Assembly (NCBI GenBank): GCA_030600725.1 | Contig: JAUVLN010000060.1 | Location: 1 to 9,565 of the forward strand | Direction of reading: 5' to 3' | Length of the DNA stretch: 9,565 nucleotides | Source: Thermoplasmatota archaeon | GTDB lineage: Archaea > Thermoplasmatota > Penumbrarchaeia > Penumbrarchaeales > Penumbrarchaeaceae | In this document: positions 6,030 to 9,565 of the stretch, in pieces | Position numbering within the stretch: position 1 is the first letter of the stretch | How the letters are laid out: each line of letters begins with the position of its first letter | Position numbers and translations under genes: made by a program | The notes under the pieces: model-generated | What the model was told of the DNA's origin: nothing | Seen by the model: only the letters and a program-made list of their open reading frames with translations | Database searches by the model: none

Positions 6030-9000
6030 TCAATCCCAGGCCATCTCCTCTTCTTCTTCAAGATACTCCTCTAGCTCATCGATATATTGTTCTTCTTTAT
6101 CTTCAAGATCAGACGAAACCACAGTTTCGTCGTAATCCTCGTCCTTCTTTTTCCTCAATACAAGGAATATGGCCAGGCCGATGATCAACAACAGGATGAG
6201 GATGCCTCCCAGGAGCGCCCAGAACATGGTCGTATCGTCAACACCGTCCGGATCATCCCCCTTGGGAGGCATCGCGGTGACGGTGAAGGATTCCACCTGT
6301 GAATTCCCCTCGTTGTCGGTGACGGTCAATGTGATATTGTACTCCCCCTCGATCCAGGGGAGGAAGTTCACAGTCTCGCCCTGCAGCTCCCTCTCCTCTC
6401 CATCAGGGCCCAGGATCTGCCAGGTATAGGAGTCTATACCTGATTCATCCGATGAGCCCATGGCATCGAGGGTGATCTCATCGCCCGCAGCACTCTCCTC
6501 GGGTACGGATGCCCCGATGCTCGGGGGAACGTGGTCCACAACGAGAATGGAAGTGGAGGTCCAGAAATCATTCCCCTCCAGGTCCACTGCCAGGGCAGAG
6601 AAGGTCCAGGTTCCCGCCCTGATCGGGTCGAAAAGGGCAGATCCATCATCGCCGATCGTCAGGGTAAGGTTTGCCTCGCATCCGGATGCGAAGAGTTTAA
6701 CCTGATCCAGACCCACGTTATCCAGTGCCGTCACCTCCACCCGAACCGTTTCATGAAGTTCGAGGTCCTCCGGGAGGGGGCCTATGGAAACCGTAGGCGG
6801 ATCGTTGTCATGGACAGTTATATTGCCCGAGAGGGCAACCTCATTGCCCGCCTCGTCTCCCAGTAATAGCAGGTATGGGTACTTGCCGTCGATGTCGGGT
6901 CTGAGGGAGAGGGATCCCGAGAAAGCCCCATCTGACCCGGAGATCTCCGCGGTGATGTTCCCCCCCGGCATGAACATCCTGAATGCCGTGGATGTGATGC
7001 CGATGTTGTCACCTCCCATGAATGTGAACCGGAGGAGATCCCCGGTGGTGCCTTCCGTTGGAATATCAGGGGAGAGGAGGATGGGGGGGTCGTTGTCAAC
7101 GACCTGCAGGGTCACCATGTCGCTCCTGTTCAGGTTGTCAGTCCCATCACGGGCCACCACCCTGAAGGAGAGGTTCCCCGTCATGTTCGAGGGGATATCG
7201 ATCGTCACCGAATATCGGCCCGATAGCTTAAACATGGGTATTGTACTCGATACGAGGTCACCGGGAAGGATGAATTCCAGCTCCACCCCCGACAGCGATA
7301 CGGAATCCCAGGCCGCAACGCTCACCTCAAAGGGATCCCCGGTGGTTGGGTCTTCGTCGTAGATGAGCTCTCCCAGGATCGGCAGGTCGTCATCAACTAT
7401 GCTCACGTTGAACATGACGGACCTGTTGATGTTTCCGGATGTATCATTGAACGTGAAACTGTAATCAAGGATGCCCGAGATATCAGATGGAAGCACAACC
7501 GACGCCCAGAACGCGGTGCCCCGGCCGACCCGCTCCATGATCACCTCGTGATCCTCATCTCCCAGCCTGTAGCTGACGGTGGCGTTGAGTATGTCGATAT
7601 TGTCCTCAAGGGAGCACCTGAACGTGAAACCGTCCCCCGTGGTTGCCGTGGGATCGCTTCCATCGGAGATGAATGCGGGCAGGTCGTCATCGGCCACGGT
7701 GCGGTTGAGGAGGCGATATGTCAGCGTATTCCCCTCATCATCGGATATCTCGACAATGGATTCGAGGGTCCCGATCAAATTATAAGGGATGTCCATGGTC
7801 AGGCCCCATGTGGCGTTAACATCATCATATGATCCGCCCCCGTCGTCCCAATTCCCCCCATCTATACTCCAGAGGAATACCACCTCTGAAACCTCGATAT
7901 TATCCTGGGCCGAGATCATCAGTGTGAACGGGTCCCCCGTTGTGGGATAGAGTCCGGTGTGATCCTCCAGGAACTCGGGCAGGTCGTCATCGATGATCAT
8001 TACGTCCTTCTGAGATGTTGAGATATTGTTTCCCGAGGAGTCCAGCACGTGCAGGATATAATGAAGCGGTTCCACCGAATCCCCAGGGAGCCTCGTCGTG
8101 TAGATGAATTGCTCCGCACCCATCGAGGTCCGGTTCTCATGGGGGCCGGATCCGAACCAGTATTCGATCCTTATTGTGCCCACATCGATGTTGTCCGATG
8201 CGGTCACGTTGAATGAGAACGGGTCACCTGTGGTCCCGACGGACGGCGTCCGGTCCAGATCGAGGGATGGATCGTCATCGTCGGTTACCGCCGCGTATCC
8301 CTGGGCCGAGCTGTTCCAGTTCCCCGCACCATCGCAGGCGTGGAAAAGATAGTGCAGCATATCGGTGGAATTCCATGGGGTGGTGATATTGGTCGTGAAA
8401 GTGGTCGGCCCTCCGGTCAGCGAGATATTGAAGGAAGGCCCTGTTCCGTACCAGTATTCTACGGTACCCCCACTCACCTGGATGTTATCCGAGATGTTTA
8501 TAGAGAAGGTATAGGGGTCGCCTGTTGTGGCTCCTGACTGCGAGCTATCCCCTCCGAAGACAACAGTGTCGTTATCGACGATGGCCGCCTGCGCCCAGGA
8601 GGTCTCGTTCCAGTTTCCCGCCTCGTCGTGGATGTGGACCCTGTACCACAGGGGGTCCAGGGAGTCGAGGGGATGGGAGGCGGTGAAATAGAAGGTGTCG
8701 GACCCGATGTCGGCCATGGTGCTGTTGTACGAGGATGAAGGCGAAGAGGAGCTCCAGTTGTACTCCAGGCACGCTCCCGAAACGCCGATGTTATCGCTTG
8801 CAAGGGCGGATATGCCGAACGCGTCCCCCGTGGAGAGGTTTCCGCTTACCCGAACGCCGAGTATCTTCGGTTTTTCTACATCCACACCGACCATGACCTC
8901 CTCCTCGTGGGGGAGGAAGTTGTACATGGTTACGGTGAGATTCATCTTCTGCAGTACGGAGGGAAGTGTGATCTGGCACCGGCCGCTCACGTCGGTCGTG

Positions 9001-9563
9001 GCCACCCCGAAGAAGTTGGACGCGTTCATGAGGCAGACCCTCGCTCCCGGAACGGGGCTGCCGGAGCCGTCCTTTACCAGGAAGGTGGGGCTTCCGGGAG
9101 ATACAAGAGGTGTCGGATAGGTCACGTTCAGGCTTCCCGGCACCCGGTTCCATATCGGAACCTCCGGGTCCCCCATCAGATTGTACTGGAGGAGGTTCTT
9201 CCACACGCCCGAGGAGAGCGGGGGAGGGGGAGTTCTGTCGCTGATGTAATCAGATTTGGACTTGTACAGTGCCTTTCCGGGGTGGTAGTGTCCCTCATCG
9301 AGCATCTGCTCCCAGAACCTGTAATCGTGTCCCTGGTTGGCGGTTCCCCCGTCCGTCCCCTTGCTCCAGTGGGGGGTGTACCAGCTGACCCTGGAGGACC
9401 CTATTGCACCTATGCCCACATCCCGAAGTATGTCCTCCGTGAGGCAGTTGGTCTGCCGGTCGAAATCCCCGTTGTTGCACGCATCGTTGTAGAAAAGGGG
9501 TTTCTTTCCACCGTTGGAGTGGGAGGCTCCGGTGGTGTAATATGATGGAGAGGAGTACTCCCC
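6030..9563 (-). CDS. C25 (gingipain-type) cysteine peptidase with TTGD Ig-like stalk, PKD-like domain and C-terminal membrane anchor (5' partial)
   Basis: This is a surface-anchored protein-degrading enzyme whose N-terminal half lies off the right edge. The frame is open through the edge, with 1,177 codons visible; numbering here starts at 9563. Residues 1-140 are the end of a C25 catalytic domain. The probable nucleophile is Cys29 in NDACNNGDF, compared with the ACVNGDF motif of gingipain R. AIGSSRVSWYTP follows, and the domain closes with NLMGDPEVPIW (128-138). The His-Gly motif of the catalytic pair would be upstream, outside the window. Residues about 143-228 form an Ig-like or carboxypeptidase-regulatory-like domain. 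Seven TTGD Ig-like domains start near 244. One further Ig-like domain and a PKD-like domain (about 1013-1100) follow. A membrane helix spans about 1113-1136, followed by RKKK and a 41-residue tail with 20 acidic residues. More than two dozen N-x-S/T sequons suggest glycosylation outside the cell. The GTG at 9419 lies inside the catalytic domain and is not a start. Confidence 0.88.
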   Translation of the reverse strand, partial: GEYSSPSYYTTGASHSNGGKKPLFYNDACNNGDFDRQTNCLTEDILRDVGIGAIGSSRVSWYTPHWSKGTDGGTANQGHDYRFWEQMLDEGHYHPGKALYKSKSDYISDRTPPPPLSSGVWKNLLQYNLMGDPEVPIWNRVPGSLNVTYPTPLVSPGSPTFLVKDGSGSPVPGARVCLMNASNFFGVATTDVSGRCQITLPSVLQKMNLTVTMYNFLPHEEEVMVGVDVEKPKILGVRVSGNLSTGDAFGISALASDNIGVSGACLEYNWSSSSPSSSYNSTMADIGSDTFYFTASHPLDSLDPLWYRVHIHDEAGNWNETSWAQAAIVDNDTVVFGGDSSQSGATTGDPYTFSINISDNIQVSGGTVEYWYGTGPSFNISLTGGPTTFTTNITTPWNSTDMLHYLFHACDGAGNWNSSAQGYAAVTDDDDPSLDLDRTPSVGTTGDPFSFNVTASDNIDVGTIRIEYWFGSGPHENRTSMGAEQFIYTTRLPGDSVEPLHYILHVLDSSGNNISTSQKDVMIIDDDLPEFLEDHTGLYPTTGDPFTLMISAQDNIEVSEVVFLWSIDGGNWDDGGGSYDDVNATWGLTMDIPYNLIGTLESIVEISDDEGNTLTYRLLNRTVADDDLPAFISDGSDPTATTGDGFTFRCSLEDNIDILNATVSYRLGDEDHEVIMERVGRGTAFWASVVLPSDISGILDYSFTFNDTSGNINRSVMFNVSIVDDDLPILGELIYDEDPTTGDPFEVSVAAWDSVSLSGVELEFILPGDLVSSTIPMFKLSGRYSVTIDIPSNMTGNLSFRVVARDGTDNLNRSDMVTLQVVDNDPPILLSPDIPTEGTTGDLLRFTFMGGDNIGITSTAFRMFMPGGNITAEISGSDGAFSGSLSLRPDIDGKYPYLLLLGDEAGNEVALSGNITVHDNDPPTVSIGPLPEDLELHETVRVEVTALDNVGLDQVKLFASGCEANLTLTIGDDGSALFDPIRAGTWTFSALAVDLEGNDFWTSTSILVVDHVPPSIGASVPEESAAGDEITLDAMGSSDESGIDSYTWQILGPDGEERELQGETVNFLPWIEGEYNITLTVTDNEGNSQVESFTVTAMPPKGDDPDGVDDTTMFWALLGGILILLLIIGLAIFLVLRKKKDEDYDETVVSSDLEDKEEQYIDELEEYLEEEEEMAWD
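6790..8850 (-). repeat. Seven tandem TTGD Ig-like domains at about 300-bp spacing in the C25 peptidase
   Basis: The TTGD motif is encoded near 8829 (STGD), 8525, 8230, 7938, 7637, 7338 and 7040. The interval is 292-304 bp, or about 100 residues per domain. Each unit shows (P/A/G)TTGDxF, then SDNI or a variant, an aromatic strand such as VEYWYG or IEYWFG, a DxxGN turn, and an acidic linker (VDNDT, TDDDDP, IDDDLP, ADDDLP, VDDDLP, VDNDPP, HDNDPP). The linkers resemble the calcium-binding DxNDxxP junctions of cadherins. Units are diverged at the DNA level, so the array is an old duplication and not an assembly repeat. Confidence 0.8.
9149..9563 (-). other. C-terminal half of the C25 peptidase catalytic domain
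   Basis: The segment carries the probable catalytic Cys (codon 9479-9477) in FYNDACNNGDFDRQTN. The strand-turn GIGAIGSSRVSWYTPHW follows. Then comes a helical stretch YRFWEQMLDEG, a lysine-rich stretch with a run of four prolines, and the family-typical ending NLLQYNLMGDPEVPIW, which resembles the NLLGDPxLxxW close of C25 domains. Assignment rests on these motifs and their order. Specificity cannot be judged, because the residues that form the S1 pocket are only partly inside the window. Confidence 0.8.
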
Positions 9564-9565
9564 CG

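Noticed and set aside
6784..7362. 192-codon open frame on the plus strand inside the peptidase gene
   Set aside because: It is antisense to two well-formed TTGD Ig-like domains. Its Ser/Pro/Arg-rich translation shows the repeat period of the real gene only as a shadow.
6790..8850. Regular repeats read as a CRISPR array or DNA satellite
   Set aside because: The period is about 300 bp and only short codon-level motifs recur. It is a protein domain array in one open frame.
9417..9419. GTG at 9419 (-) as the start of the peptidase gene
   Set aside because: The frame stays open to the window edge, and the conserved NDACNNGDF motif is encoded upstream of this codon.

Overview
This 9,565-base window looks like a complete archaeal contig, cut inside a gene at each end. 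It encodes a cell-surface gene cluster. An archaeal source, most likely a Thermoplasmatota-type euryarchaeote, is inferred from four things: a TATA-box promoter 5' of the middle gene; a U-tract terminator; surface proteins held by a single C-terminal membrane helix with a short acidic cytoplasmic tail; and long Ig-like/PKD arrays with 'TTGD' and 'DNDLP' motifs attached to a gingipain-type (C25) peptidase. Extracellular C25 peptidases have been reported from uncultured sediment archaea of the MBG-D type. The lineage assignment is inference, because no marker gene is present.

Layout. Bases 1-257 hold a perfect 58-bp inverted repeat (1-58 against 200-257) around a 141-bp centre. The minus strand of 199-2 encodes the part of an SBBP-protein N-terminal domain that is missing just upstream of base 200 on the plus strand. 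The contig start is therefore best read as a fold-back junction, and the apparent GTG start at 194 as artificial. From 200 to 5089 (+) runs a very large surface protein: a seven-repeat SBBP beta-propeller, six TTGD Ig-like domains, three PKD-like domains, thrombospondin-type-3 calcium-binding repeats, a membrane helix and a tail. A 100-bp intergenic region (5090-5189) holds a strong hairpin plus T8 terminator, a TATA box and a Shine-Dalgarno site for the next gene. That gene (5190-5984, +) encodes an unrecognised 264-residue protein with two membrane helices. A 45-bp convergent gap follows. From 9563 down to 6030 (-) runs the C-terminal part of a C25 cysteine peptidase with its probable catalytic Cys at 9479-9477, an accessory domain, seven TTGD Ig-like domains at about 300-bp spacing, one further Ig-like domain, a PKD-like domain, a membrane helix and a Glu-rich tail.

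How the genes may work together (inference): the two giant proteins share the same stalk building block and the same anchoring plan. One displays a beta-propeller (binding or scaffold head) and the other a protease head. Together they could form a cell-surface protein capture and degradation apparatus, with calcium-stiffened, heavily glycosylated stalks. The small membrane protein between them has no assigned role. No tRNA, rRNA, CRISPR array, insertion sequence or replication origin was recognised.
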